From: Candidatus Omnitrophota bacterium
GTDB lineage: Bacteria; Omnitrophota; Gorgyraeia; 2-02-FULL-51-18
NCBI GenBank assembly: GCA_016196505.1
Contig: JACPXO010000145.1
Span: 1-10,605 of the forward strand
Length of the DNA stretch: 10,605 bases
Reading direction: 5' to 3'
In this document: piece after piece, positions 1 to 6,661 of the stretch
Numbering within the stretch: the stretch's first letter is position 1
Layout: every line of letters starts with the position of its first letter
The notes under the pieces: generated by a model
Databases searched by the model: none
What the model saw: only the letters and a program-made list of their open reading frames with translations
Told to the model about the DNA's origin: nothing
Made by a program: the position numbers and the translations under genes

Positions 1-1
1 G

Positions 2-1351
2 GTGAAGACGCCGGACGAAAAATCCCACTTGTTCAGTCTGGACGAGCTTCAAAAGAAAAAAAGTTTAGCGGTGGGGACGGACGGCCGTTTTATCCTCAAA
101 GCGGACGGGTGGTTGGACGAGGCCAAGCGGGAGTTTTTGATCAAAGAATCGAAGGACGGAGAGCCCAATGCCGCGATCCGTCTGAAGTTGACCAGCCAGA
201 TCGCGGGGCTTGAGGAATCTATCTGGCTTGTCGAGCAGCATCCTTATAAGCCCTCGGCTCATCGCGCGGACATGGGGCCGGCCGAGATCCTTTTGCAAAG
301 ATCCGATTCCCGGCGGCCCGACACAGAAGCGGTGGATAAACCCACGTTGAAGATCCGGGATTCAAAGTCCGGCAAAACCGAGTCCCTCATGATCTCCGTC
401 GAGACCCCGTCCGAGGCGCGTCTGGGGGCGCTAAACGTCAAAATAACGGACCTGCGTTATTACCCGGACGCCCGGGTGGACGAAGGGCAAAAACTTATCA
501 GTGTGTCGGATGAGCCCCACAACCCGGCTGTTCTTTTCAACCTCATCACCCCCGACGGCAAAAAGGAATCGTTCATAAAGTTCGCCGCTTATCCGGATTT
601 TGAATCACTGCACGGCAAGAGCGCCGGCTCAAGCTACTCTGTCAATTTTGTTGCGCCAGAGGCCGGTTCGGGCAGGCCTTCGCTCACGTTTTTCTCGCCG
701 TCCGCGGCGGGCGAGGCATGGGCGTATGAAGCGCGTTCCAAAAAGAGCTCCTCCGGAGGTAAAATAGAAGCGGGGGAAACTTACCCCACGGGCTGGATGG
801 ATTTTTCCTTCACGGTGGAAACGCTCGCCGAGCGGGCCGTGGTAGGGAAAACCGCGGTGCGCGCCGATAAAAGAACCAGTGAAGGGCCGGCCCTTCGCGC
901 GATGCTCTTGGACAACGGTAAAACGGCGGCGGAGGATTGGATCTTTATAGGCACGCCCGGGCATTTTCATCTTTCGGACGGTTTGGTTTTAGTCGCTCTG
1001 CGGCAAAATTCCGCGCCGGTCCCTTTCACGCTTTCTTTTCATGACTTTCGAAAAGTCGACTACCCGGGGACCCAGTCCGCCGCGTCTTATGAGAGTGATG
1101 TGACGCTCGAGGACCCTGAGGCAGGCGTCATGCTGCGCCGGACCATCAGCATGAACAAGCCCCTGGATTACAAGGGCTACCGGATCTTTCAATCCTCGTT
1201 TTCGCAGGACCCGGAGGTCGGGGAGACCTCGATATTCACCATCGCCAAGAATCCAGGTATCGGGTTGATCTATGGAGGCACGATCGTGTTGTTCATCGGA
1301 GTAGCGCTCGTGTTTTGGGTCAAACCTTTTTCCTCACTTTCAAGGAGCTGA
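2..1351 (+). CDS. ResB-like cytochrome c biogenesis protein (5' end outside window)
   Basis: ResB (Ccs1) is the membrane partner of CcsA in system II cytochrome c maturation; it helps carry heme to apocytochromes on the periplasmic side. The reading frame is open from the first complete codon. The visible 449 residues begin directly in hydrophilic sequence, so the GTG at position 2 is probably internal and the usual N-terminal membrane helices lie upstream of the window. What is seen is a large soluble domain ending in the typical ResB C-terminus: a KPLDYKGYRIFQSSFSQDP stretch near residues 388-406, then one membrane helix at about residues 421-440 and a short basic tail. The following ccsA-like gene starts two bases after the stop, with an AAGGAG ribosome site inside the end of this gene, so the two are almost certainly co-transcribed. 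Family assignment rests on the C-terminal segment and on the neighbour. Confidence 0.85.
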   Translation: MKTPDEKSHLFSLDELQKKKSLAVGTDGRFILKADGWLDEAKREFLIKESKDGEPNAAIRLKLTSQIAGLEESIWLVEQHPYKPSAHRADMGPAEILLQRSDSRRPDTEAVDKPTLKIRDSKSGKTESLMISVETPSEARLGALNVKITDLRYYPDARVDEGQKLISVSDEPHNPAVLFNLITPDGKKESFIKFAAYPDFESLHGKSAGSSYSVNFVAPEAGSGRPSLTFFSPSAAGEAWAYEARSKKSSSGGKIEAGETYPTGWMDFSFTVETLAERAVVGKTAVRADKRTSEGPALRAMLLDNGKTAAEDWIFIGTPGHFHLSDGLVLVALRQNSAPVPFTLSFHDFRKVDYPGTQSAASYESDVTLEDPEAGVMLRRTISMNKPLDYKGYRIFQSSFSQDPEVGETSIFTIAKNPGIGLIYGGTIVLFIGVALVFWVKPFSSLSRS

Positions 1352-1352
1352 T

Positions 1353-2951
1353 ATGAACCACACGTCGAAAACGTTCGTCCGTGGGCTTGCCCTGTCTTTT
1401 CTTCTTGTTGGTGGTTTCCCGGCGTTGGGTTTCAGCGGATCTGCCGCGGACGCGGCCCGGTCCATCGCGATCCAGCACAACGGACGGGTGAAATCCTTCG
1501 ACGCTTTCTGTCGGCAAACCGTTGAGACGATTTCCGGCAAAAAAAACTGGCATCACGAGTCGCCGGTGGCGCTCGTCCTCAAGGCGCTTTATCTTAAGGA
1601 AGGCGCGGCGCAGATCCCCTGGATTCGCATGTCTTCGAAGGAGCTGTCCGCCAAACTCGGGTTGCCTCAAGACCGGTTTGATTTCTCTTATGAAGAGATC
1701 ATCCCCGGCGCCGCCACGATCGAATCGCTGGTTCGTCATTCCCAAGTGAAACGGGACAACGATGAGAGGCCTCTTAAGCTCGAGCAGGACGCCGAGACCC
1801 TTTTTCAACGCATGATTTTGGTAAAAGAACTTACGGAGTGGGAGTCTTTAAAGGTCATCCCGGGCGATGAGAAAGACAACCGGTGGCTGTCGCCTCACGA
1901 AGACCCCGGCCCGCGCGGCGCTGGCTTTCATAAGCTCGTCGAGCTCTACGGAACGAAACAGTACGATCAGTTCACCCAGGAGACCAGGCGCTGGATCGAG
2001 GACACGCACGAAGCCACCGGCGGCCGCTTTCGCCACAAGATAGGGCTTGAGATCTGCTATTTTGCGTCACAACCGTTCCAAGGGTCCTGGGTCGCTTATC
2101 TTTTGGCTTTTGTGGTGATCACGGCCTATCGAAAGTCGAGGACCGGGCGGGCCTTGTGCATTTTCTTTTTGGCCGCCGCGCTCTTTTTGCATTCTTTTGG
2201 GCTGGTTTTGCGTATCCTCATCCTTGAACGCCCTCCGGTTTCGAACATGTACGAGTCCATGGTTTACATGAACTGGGCGCTCATGGTGGTGGCTTGCCTA
2301 TTTTCACTCATAAAGAAAAATCTCACCTTCGCTTCGGTAGGCGCGGCGATCAGCGCGCTCATCATGATCTATGGGACGCTTTTGCCCCTCGACTCCAACC
2401 TCGAGGTGTTGGTGCCGGTGCTCAGGAGTAACTACTGGCTGACCATCCATGTCCTCACGATCGTGTCGAGTTACGGCGTCTTTGGGTTGGCGATGGGTTT
2501 GGGCCACCGGCATCTCATCCTCGAGTGGCGGGGAAAACTTTCAAAAACCGCCGCGGATACGTCCGCGAACCTCATCTACCGCGTGATCCAGGTGGGGGTA
2601 CTGCTTCTTGGCGTCGGCACTGTCCTCGGAGGCGTCTGGGCCAATGAATCCTGGGGGCGGTTTTGGGGATGGGACCCCAAGGAAACCTGGGCGCTCATTA
2701 CGTTTCTGGGGTATCTCGTGGTCGTGCATCTCAGGTATTCAAAACTCATCAATGGCTACTGGATGGCGGTGAGCTCCATCCTCGGTTTTTTGCTGGTCTT
2801 GATGACCTGGTACGGGGTGAATTTCGTGCTCGGCCGCGGACTGCACAGCTATGGCTTTGGCTCAGGGGGAATGACCTTGGTGATGTATTACCTCGCGGCC
2901 GAACTTACATTTTTGACAGGAACGCTCTTAAAGAAATATTCGAAGGGTTAG
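1353..2951 (+). CDS. ccsA: Cytochrome c biogenesis protein CcsA/ResC with N-terminal periplasmic extension
   Basis: CcsA (ResC/CcsB) exports heme and, with ResB, attaches it to CXXCH sites of c-type cytochromes. The diagnostic tryptophan-rich heme-handling motif is present around residues 435-446 (WGRFWGWDPKETW), as are histidines in membrane-associated segments (FLHSFGL, TIHVLTIVSSYG, GLHSYGFG). The C-terminal ~290 residues hold about eight hydrophobic helices. The N-terminal ~240 residues are unusual for a minimal CcsA: a signal-like helix at residues 8-27, then about 200 mostly hydrophilic residues that should lie in the periplasm. The start is supported by AAGGAG at 1342-1347, five bases before the ATG. 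It sits two bases after resB, forming a standard system II pair. At the 3' end its stop overlaps the stop of a small minus-strand ORF. Family assignment is firm; the role of the extension is unknown. Confidence 0.93.
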   Translation: MNHTSKTFVRGLALSFLLVGGFPALGFSGSAADAARSIAIQHNGRVKSFDAFCRQTVETISGKKNWHHESPVALVLKALYLKEGAAQIPWIRMSSKELSAKLGLPQDRFDFSYEEIIPGAATIESLVRHSQVKRDNDERPLKLEQDAETLFQRMILVKELTEWESLKVIPGDEKDNRWLSPHEDPGPRGAGFHKLVELYGTKQYDQFTQETRRWIEDTHEATGGRFRHKIGLEICYFASQPFQGSWVAYLLAFVVITAYRKSRTGRALCIFFLAAALFLHSFGLVLRILILERPPVSNMYESMVYMNWALMVVACLFSLIKKNLTFASVGAAISALIMIYGTLLPLDSNLEVLVPVLRSNYWLTIHVLTIVSSYGVFGLAMGLGHRHLILEWRGKLSKTAADTSANLIYRVIQVGVLLLGVGTVLGGVWANESWGRFWGWDPKETWALITFLGYLVVVHLRYSKLINGYWMAVSSILGFLLVLMTWYGVNFVLGRGLHSYGFGSGGMTLVMYYLAAELTFLTGTLLKKYSKG

Positions 2952-3115
2952 TTTTTAGAGGCGGCGAGAGCCGACTGGACTTTTTCTATCGCCTCGAGCA
3001 CGAGCGGCAAGTACCTATCCGGCGCGCAGTCCAGGCAGTCCCGAACCCAGCATTTTTCCCCGTCGACAGAGGAGTTTTTGCACGTGAGGCACAGGCGCTG
3101 TCTCACACGGCCCAC
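2948..3115 (-). CDS. Small cysteine-rich protein (putative zinc-binding), unknown function
   Basis: This 55-codon minus-strand reading frame is too short for usual ORF cut-offs. With a GTG start at 3115 it reads MGRVRQRLCLTC in its first 12 residues and carries cysteines at 9, 12, 22, 27 and 30, in a CxxC-x9-CxxxxCxxC pattern. An amphipathic helix (residues 36-53, PLVLEAIEKVQSALAAS) follows. Paired CxxC motifs of this kind usually bind zinc or an iron-sulfur centre. Its TAA overlaps the ccsA stop on the opposite strand, so the two genes converge tail to tail with no wasted space, which argues for a real gene. The next in-frame GTG (3106) is an alternative start; no strong ribosome site is visible for either. 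I do not recognise a family. The plus-strand frame over this stretch has no recognisable features. Confidence 0.45.
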   Translation of the reverse strand: MGRVRQRLCLTCKNSSVDGEKCWVRDCLDCAPDRYLPLVLEAIEKVQSALAASKN

Positions 3116-3129
3116 GCGTAGGGCTCTAC

Positions 3130-3163
3130 TTTTCTTAAGAGCTTACCCTTAGACTTGAGAAAA
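3130..3163. repeat. Imperfect inverted repeat upstream of the small cysteine-rich ORF
   Basis: TTTTCTTAAG (3130-3139) and CTTGAGAAAA (3154-3163) are complementary at nine of ten positions and enclose 14 bases. The T tract comes first and the A tract last, the opposite of an intrinsic terminator. If it functions, it is more likely an operator or leader structure for the minus-strand ORF than a terminator. It directly adjoins the CRP-type palindrome. Evidence is pattern only. Confidence 0.3.
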
Positions 3164-3166
3164 AAC

Positions 3167-3182
3167 TGTGACACCGGTCACA
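3167..3182. promoter_or_regulatory. Candidate CRP/FNR-family operator (TGTGA-N6-TCACA)
   Basis: The 16 bases TGTGACACCGGTCACA match the E. coli CRP consensus half-sites TGTGA and TCACA with exactly six bases between them, and the inverted repeat extends to TGTGAC/GTCACA. The site lies between the divergently oriented small cysteine-rich ORF (52 bases from its GTG) and dnaX (58 bases from its ATG), so it could act on either. It is symmetric and gives no direction. That a CRP-family regulator exists in this organism is inferred; none is encoded in the window. Confidence 0.5.
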
Positions 3183-3239
3183 AGGGCTTTTCGGAGATAT
3201 CGCTTGCGAAACCCTGTCTTATCGAATAGATTATGAGCT

Positions 3240-4925
3240 ATGGGAAACAATCCACCCTATCTTGTCATCGCCAGAAAGTACAGGCCCAAGACTTTCGAGC
3301 AGGTGATCGGCCAGGACCCTCTCGTCACCACCCTCAAGAATGCCATCCGTTTAAAGCGCATCGGCCACGCCTATCTTTTCACCGGCCCGCGCGGCGTGGG
3401 CAAAACCTCCATGGCGCGCATCTTCGCCAAGGCCCTGAACTGCAAGAACGGCCCGACGCCGACCCCGTGCGGGGAGTGTCAGACCTGCCTTGAGATCGAA
3501 CACGCGCGCTCGCTCGACGTCTTCGAGATAGACGGCGCCTCGAACCGCGGCATCGACGAGATCCGCGCGCTCAGGGAAAACGTGAAGTTCGCGCCGGCCC
3601 TCGGCAAATACAAAATTTACATCATTGACGAAGTGCATCAGATCACGGCGGACGGTTTCAACGCCCTCCTCAAAACCCTCGAGGAGCCGCCGGCGCACGT
3701 GAAATTCATCTTTGCCACCACCGCGGCGCACAAAGTCCCCGCGACGATAGTTTCTCGCTGTCAGCGTTTTGATTTCCGGAGGATCCCGATCGCCCGTATC
3801 GTGTCCACCCTCGAGGAGATCTGCAAGAAAGAAAAGATCAAAGTCGATGAGGAGGCGCTCTTTACCATCGCCAAGGCCGCCGACGGCTCGCTCCGCGACA
3901 GCCAGTCCATTTTGGACCAGATGATCGCCTCCTCGGAAGGAAAGATCACACGGAGCCAGGTCACCACAGCACTCGGGTCTCTAGAGGAAGAGCGTCTCGT
4001 GGAGCTGATGGAGGCACTTGGGAAAAAGGACGCCGCGGAGGCCCTGCATCTTTTGGACCGCGTCTTGAACGAAGGGAAAGACCCCTCGATCTTCCTCGAA
4101 AAATTCCTCGAGCACATCCGGAACCTTCTCTTCCTCAAAGTGTCGGAGAAACTCGTGGACCTGGTTGACGCCACCGAGTCCTATCGTGAGGCCCTGAAAA
4201 ACCAGCACGGGCTTTTTTCGAAAGAGGCGCTTTTTTATTTTTTCAGTGTCATCGCGCACGCGCTCCAGACGCTCAAGCGCTTTGAGATGAAACGCGTTCC
4301 CTTGGAAATAGCGCTCGTGAAGCTCGCGCATCACGCCCCCATGCAGGACATCTCACAAATTTTGGAGGAACTTAAGAACCTGCCCCGCCGGACTCCAGGT
4401 GCTGAAAGGACTCCGGCCGCGACACCCCCACAGGTATCAACGCCGCGGGTCCCGGAGAAAAAAGAGCCCTTGCATCTTCGTGCGCCGGACGATGAGTCCC
4501 TGGACGCCCTCGCGGACGGCGCGGACGTGGAGCCCGAAAGACCGGCGCTTTCTCTCGAAGCCGTGTGGCCGGCGCTCATCAAACTTTTGAAGAACGAAAA
4601 AATTTCCGTCGCGACTTATTTGGAGGAAGGCGAGCCCGGCAGTTTCGCGAGGGGGGTCGCGCGCATCTTATTCCCCGACAAACTTTCTTTTCACCGCGAG
4701 ACGCTCGAAGTGGACGGCAATAAAAAACTCATCGAAAAACATCTCACGACTCTCCTGGACGAGCCCGTGCGGGTGGAGTTCCAGTCCGTGAAGGAGCTCT
4801 CGGGTAAAACTTACGCGGCCTCCCCGGCGCCTGATGAGACCCCCGCCGCGCCGCCCGACCCCAACGCCCAAAACGTCATCAAGTCGGCCATGAACCTTTT
4901 CGGCGGGCGCATCGTCAGGAGCTGA
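3240..4925 (+). CDS. dnaX: DNA polymerase III subunit tau/gamma (DnaX)
   Basis: DnaX is the motor subunit of the clamp-loader complex, which uses ATP to load the beta sliding clamp and in its long form links the replisome. The AAA+ core is complete: Walker A GPRGVGKT at residues 49-56, four zinc-knuckle cysteines at 68, 77, 80 and 83, ASNRG near 100-104, Walker B IIDEVH at 128-133, sensor 1 ATT at 159-161 and the arginine-finger SRC at 172-174. Residues 380 onward are a Pro/Ala/Glu-rich linker, then a tau-type C-terminal domain. Total length is 561 residues, shorter than the 643 of E. coli tau. The start at 3240 is forced by an in-frame stop at 3234-3236; no Shine-Dalgarno sequence is visible before it, so initiation may be leaderless or weak. 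A run of six A bases at 4458-4463 lies in the linker. recR follows four bases after the stop. Confidence 0.97.
   Translation: MGNNPPYLVIARKYRPKTFEQVIGQDPLVTTLKNAIRLKRIGHAYLFTGPRGVGKTSMARIFAKALNCKNGPTPTPCGECQTCLEIEHARSLDVFEIDGASNRGIDEIRALRENVKFAPALGKYKIYIIDEVHQITADGFNALLKTLEEPPAHVKFIFATTAAHKVPATIVSRCQRFDFRRIPIARIVSTLEEICKKEKIKVDEEALFTIAKAADGSLRDSQSILDQMIASSEGKITRSQVTTALGSLEEERLVELMEALGKKDAAEALHLLDRVLNEGKDPSIFLEKFLEHIRNLLFLKVSEKLVDLVDATESYREALKNQHGLFSKEALFYFFSVIAHALQTLKRFEMKRVPLEIALVKLAHHAPMQDISQILEELKNLPRRTPGAERTPAATPPQVSTPRVPEKKEPLHLRAPDDESLDALADGADVEPERPALSLEAVWPALIKLLKNEKISVATYLEEGEPGSFARGVARILFPDKLSFHRETLEVDGNKKLIEKHLTTLLDEPVRVEFQSVKELSGKTYAASPAPDETPAAPPDPNAQNVIKSAMNLFGGRIVRS
4917..4921 (+). 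promoter_or_regulatory. Ribosome binding site of recR
   Basis: AGGAG lies eight bases before the recR ATG and inside the last codons of dnaX. It fixes the ATG at 4930 as the start and indicates that recR is translated from the dnaX transcript. Confidence 0.75.
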
Positions 4926-4929
4926 CCCC

Positions 4930-5523
4930 ATGTATCCCGAATCGATGGTGCGGCTTGTCGAGGCATTTGCCAAAATGCCGGGAGTCGGGTCGCGGACGGC
5001 CGAGCGCTACGCGTTTTATGTCCTCGGCGCCTCCCACGAGGAGGTGGAAACTCTCTCCAAACTCATTCTCAAAGTCAAGGAAAGCACCCATTATTGCAAG
5101 GATTGCTTTAGTTTAAGCGAGCCGCCTCTCTGCCATATCTGCTCGGATCCCGCGCGCGACCACTCTCTCATCTGCGTCGTGCAGGACCCGCGGGACATCG
5201 TGGCGATCGAAAAGGCGGGGGATTATCAGGGGATTTACCATGTCTTGCTCGGGGCGCTATCGCCGCTCGAGGGGGTGGGCCCGAAGGACCTGAAGATCAA
5301 GGAACTCATGGAGCGTTTGAAAAAAGGCGGGGTAAAGGAAGTCATCCTCGGCACGAGTTCCGACACGGAGGGGGACGCCACGGCGCTATACCTCCTCAAA
5401 CACATCAAACCGCTAAAAATCAAGGTCACGCGCATCGCGCATGGCGTGCCGGTGGGGAGTGCCCTTGAGTTTGTCGATAAGGCGACGCTTTCGCGCGCCA
5501 TGCGGCAAAGGCAGGAAGTTTGA
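4930..5523 (+). CDS. recR: Recombination mediator protein RecR
   Basis: RecR works with RecF and RecO to load RecA onto single-stranded gaps during recombinational repair. All family parts are visible in the normal order and size (197 residues): a helix-hairpin-helix near residues 8-25 (AKMPGVGSRTAERYA), a C4 zinc finger with cysteines 56, 59, 68 and 71, and a Toprim domain from about residue 79 with LICVVQDPRD, GALSPLEGVGP, EGDATALYLL and the closing RIAHGVPVGSALEFVDKATL. The gene is four bases downstream of dnaX with its own AGGAG site. dnaX-recR pairing is common in bacteria, but often with ybaB/ebfC between them; here that gene is absent. The Glu-to-Gln change in VVQDP is common in RecR proteins and not a defect. 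Confidence 0.97.
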   Translation: MYPESMVRLVEAFAKMPGVGSRTAERYAFYVLGASHEEVETLSKLILKVKESTHYCKDCFSLSEPPLCHICSDPARDHSLICVVQDPRDIVAIEKAGDYQGIYHVLLGALSPLEGVGPKDLKIKELMERLKKGGVKEVILGTSSDTEGDATALYLLKHIKPLKIKVTRIAHGVPVGSALEFVDKATLSRAMRQRQEV

Positions 5524-5532
5524 TTTTCGACC

Positions 5533-5561
5533 TTGACACCCCCTAGGGGGTTTGTTACTCT
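5533..5561 (+). promoter_or_regulatory. Sigma-70-type promoter upstream of the membrane protein gene
   Basis: A perfect -35 box TTGACA (5533-5538) is followed after 17 bases by TACTCT (5556-5561), which keeps the three most conserved -10 positions. The ATG lies 57 bases after the -10 box, leaving a leader that ends in an AAAGGGG ribosome site at 5602-5608. The spacer is filled by a palindrome, listed separately. The promoter begins ten bases after the recR stop, so the next gene has its own transcription start. Confidence 0.6.
5538..5551. promoter_or_regulatory. Perfect 14-bp palindrome (operator-like) in the promoter spacer
   Basis: ACCCCCTAGGGGGT is a perfect palindrome that starts on the last base of the -35 box and occupies most of the spacer. 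A bound protein here would block RNA polymerase. Paired C and G tracts around a central TA resemble operators of the CsoR/RcnR/FrmR (DUF156) family of metal, formaldehyde and persulfide sensors. The regulator identity is inference from the pattern; no such regulator is encoded in the window. A GC-rich 14-bp palindrome can also occur by chance. Confidence 0.45.
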
Positions 5562-5617
5562 ATCGCTTAAAGCGCCGGTTTTTTCGTAATTGCTTTTAAA
5601 AAAAGGGGATATAGATC

Positions 5618-6382
5618 ATGGGGATCATAGAGAGCATTAAAAAGGGCTTTTCTGTCGCCAGACACAGTCTGGATCTACTCGTCGTTTTGTCCCTCTTTAG
5701 CTTTGTGTGGAATCTCATCAACCTTTATATCGCTCCCAATCTTGAAACCCCGGCGCCTCCGGTGCAGTTCTCGGCCGGTATCGTCATCGCAAGTATTCTC
5801 TTTATCCTCGCCAGCATTTTCATGCAGGCGGGGTCTTTGGGGTATATCCGCGACCACGTGAAATCAGGGTCCGCGGCTTTGAGCGGGTTTACGGCGTCCG
5901 GCGCGAAGTACTACGCGCCGCTTTTTATTTTGGGGCTTATCATCGCCGCGATCGTGGTGGCGTTCGTTCTCGTGGCAGCACTCGTGACGGCTTTTCTGAA
6001 CAACGTGATCGGGGTGATCCTCGCCGTCGTGATAGCCGGCGTCGGGATTTATGCGGCGCTGTTGCTGTTCCTCGCGCCGTACGGGGTAGTGGCCAGAGAC
6101 CATAAGGCCATGGTTGCCCTTAAAGAAAGTATCCAGCTTGTCCGCGCCAATATTTTGAAGATACTCGGCATCGGCGCCATCCTCATCCTCATCGGGTTCG
6201 CGATAGGGCTTGTGACGGGGATCGTGTTCGGGCTTTTGTCCGCGGCCCAAGGGCTGGTTTTTAAAGCGATCTTCGCCCTGGTCAGCAGTGTCTTAAATGG
6301 ATTTTTGGGAATAGTCGTGACCGGAAGTTTCATGAGCTTTTATTTAGCGGTTTCCAATAATAATACCAGCGGCGCGGATTGA
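5618..6382 (+). CDS. Six-helix integral membrane protein of unknown function
   Basis: This 254-residue protein is almost entirely hydrophobic, with about six membrane helices near residues 17-39, 51-77, 98-126, 130-158, 180-210 and 214-245. Between helices 4 and 5 is a conserved-looking hydrophilic stretch, ARDHKAMVALKESIQLVR, resembling the loop seen in YciC-like or glycerophosphodiester-phosphodiesterase membrane-domain proteins, where an acidic residue and an amphipathic 'al..S..l' helix precede the next helix. That is similarity of style, not a firm family call. No catalytic residues are apparent. The start is supported by AAAGGGG at 5602-5608. The gene is monocistronic: it has its own promoter with an operator-like palindrome and an intrinsic terminator 30 bases after the stop. 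Its function might be read from the regulator that binds the palindrome. Confidence 0.8.
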   Translation: MGIIESIKKGFSVARHSLDLLVVLSLFSFVWNLINLYIAPNLETPAPPVQFSAGIVIASILFILASIFMQAGSLGYIRDHVKSGSAALSGFTASGAKYYAPLFILGLIIAAIVVAFVLVAALVTAFLNNVIGVILAVVIAGVGIYAALLLFLAPYGVVARDHKAMVALKESIQLVRANILKILGIGAILILIGFAIGLVTGIVFGLLSAAQGLVFKAIFALVSSVLNGFLGIVVTGSFMSFYLAVSNNNTSGAD

Positions 6383-6412
6383 TCTAGCGTCAAGCTAAGT
6401 CGATTCGAGCCG

Positions 6413-6442
6413 AAAAAAGGACACGCGAAACGTGTCCTTTTT
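6413..6442 (+). terminator. Intrinsic terminator after the membrane protein gene
   Basis: GGACACG (6419-6425) and CGTGTCC (6431-6437) form a perfect seven-pair stem closed by a CGAAA loop. It is flanked by six A on the left (6413-6418) and five T on the right (6438-6442), so the helix can extend to twelve pairs. The A and T tracts make it usable in both directions. The mature 5' end of tRNA-Asn is only 23 bases further on. Confidence 0.88.
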
Positions 6443-6465
6443 GGTTTTTAGTGTTGCACAAGTTT

Positions 6466-6538
6466 TCCCTGGTAGCTCAGCTGGTAGAGCGGCTCGCTGT
6501 TAACGAGCATGTCCCAGGTTCGAGTCCTGGCCAGGGAG
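6466..6538 (+). tRNA. tRNA-Asn (anticodon GTT)
   Basis: The 73 bases fold as a complete cloverleaf. The acceptor stem is TCCCTGG/CCAGGGA with discriminator G. The D arm is GCTC-AGCTGGTA-GAGC. The anticodon arm is GCTCG-CTGTTAA-CGAGC with anticodon GTT. The T arm is CCAGG-TTCGAGT-CCTGG. GTT reads asparagine codons AAC and AAU, and the G73 discriminator agrees with tRNA-Asn. The 3' CCA is not encoded: the sequence runs on into CT and six T bases. A 125-base palindrome begins on the last two bases of the tRNA. Confidence 0.97.
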
Positions 6539-6661
6539 CTTTTTTGAATTAGGAGCTCATCTACATCGTTGCTCAGTCGCTTGCTTGTGCGGCGCTATTA
6601 TCATAGCGTCTCCGCGCTCGCTTCCTCGCGCCTCGTATCTGAGCCCTAATTCAAAAAAGCT
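6537..6661. repeat. 125-base imperfect palindrome abutting tRNA-Asn
   Basis: The arms AGCTTTTTTGAATTAGG (6537-6553) and CCTAATTCAAAAAAGCT (6645-6661) are perfectly complementary over 17 bases. Pairing continues inward with one bulge: GCTCA on the left against TGAGC on the right. An inner hairpin, CGCTA (6593-6597) and TAGCG (6604-6608), has nearly the same centre as the outer arms, so the whole 125 bases can be drawn as one long broken hairpin or cruciform. No coding potential is apparent inside. The size and form suit a MITE or an intergenic palindromic repeat inserted at the 3' end of the tRNA. A terminator role for the tRNA transcript is an alternative. No second copy is in the window. Confidence 0.7.

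Noticed and set aside
2663..3121. 152-codon plus-strand reading frame running from inside ccsA into the intergenic region
   Set aside because: Its first two thirds overlap the conserved WGWDPKETW part of ccsA in another frame, and its composition is Arg/Pro-rich without motifs. The minus-strand cysteine-rich frame explains the tail better.
3204..3232. TTGCGA and TAGATT with 17-base spacing as a dnaX promoter
   Set aside because: Spacing is correct but the -10 box would lie only seven bases from the ATG, and both hexamers are imperfect. It would be compatible only with a leaderless transcript, which is unproven.
5167..5200. Toprim glutamate of RecR replaced by glutamine (VVQDP)
   Set aside because: VVQDP-type sequences are frequent in functional RecR proteins, so this is normal family variation.
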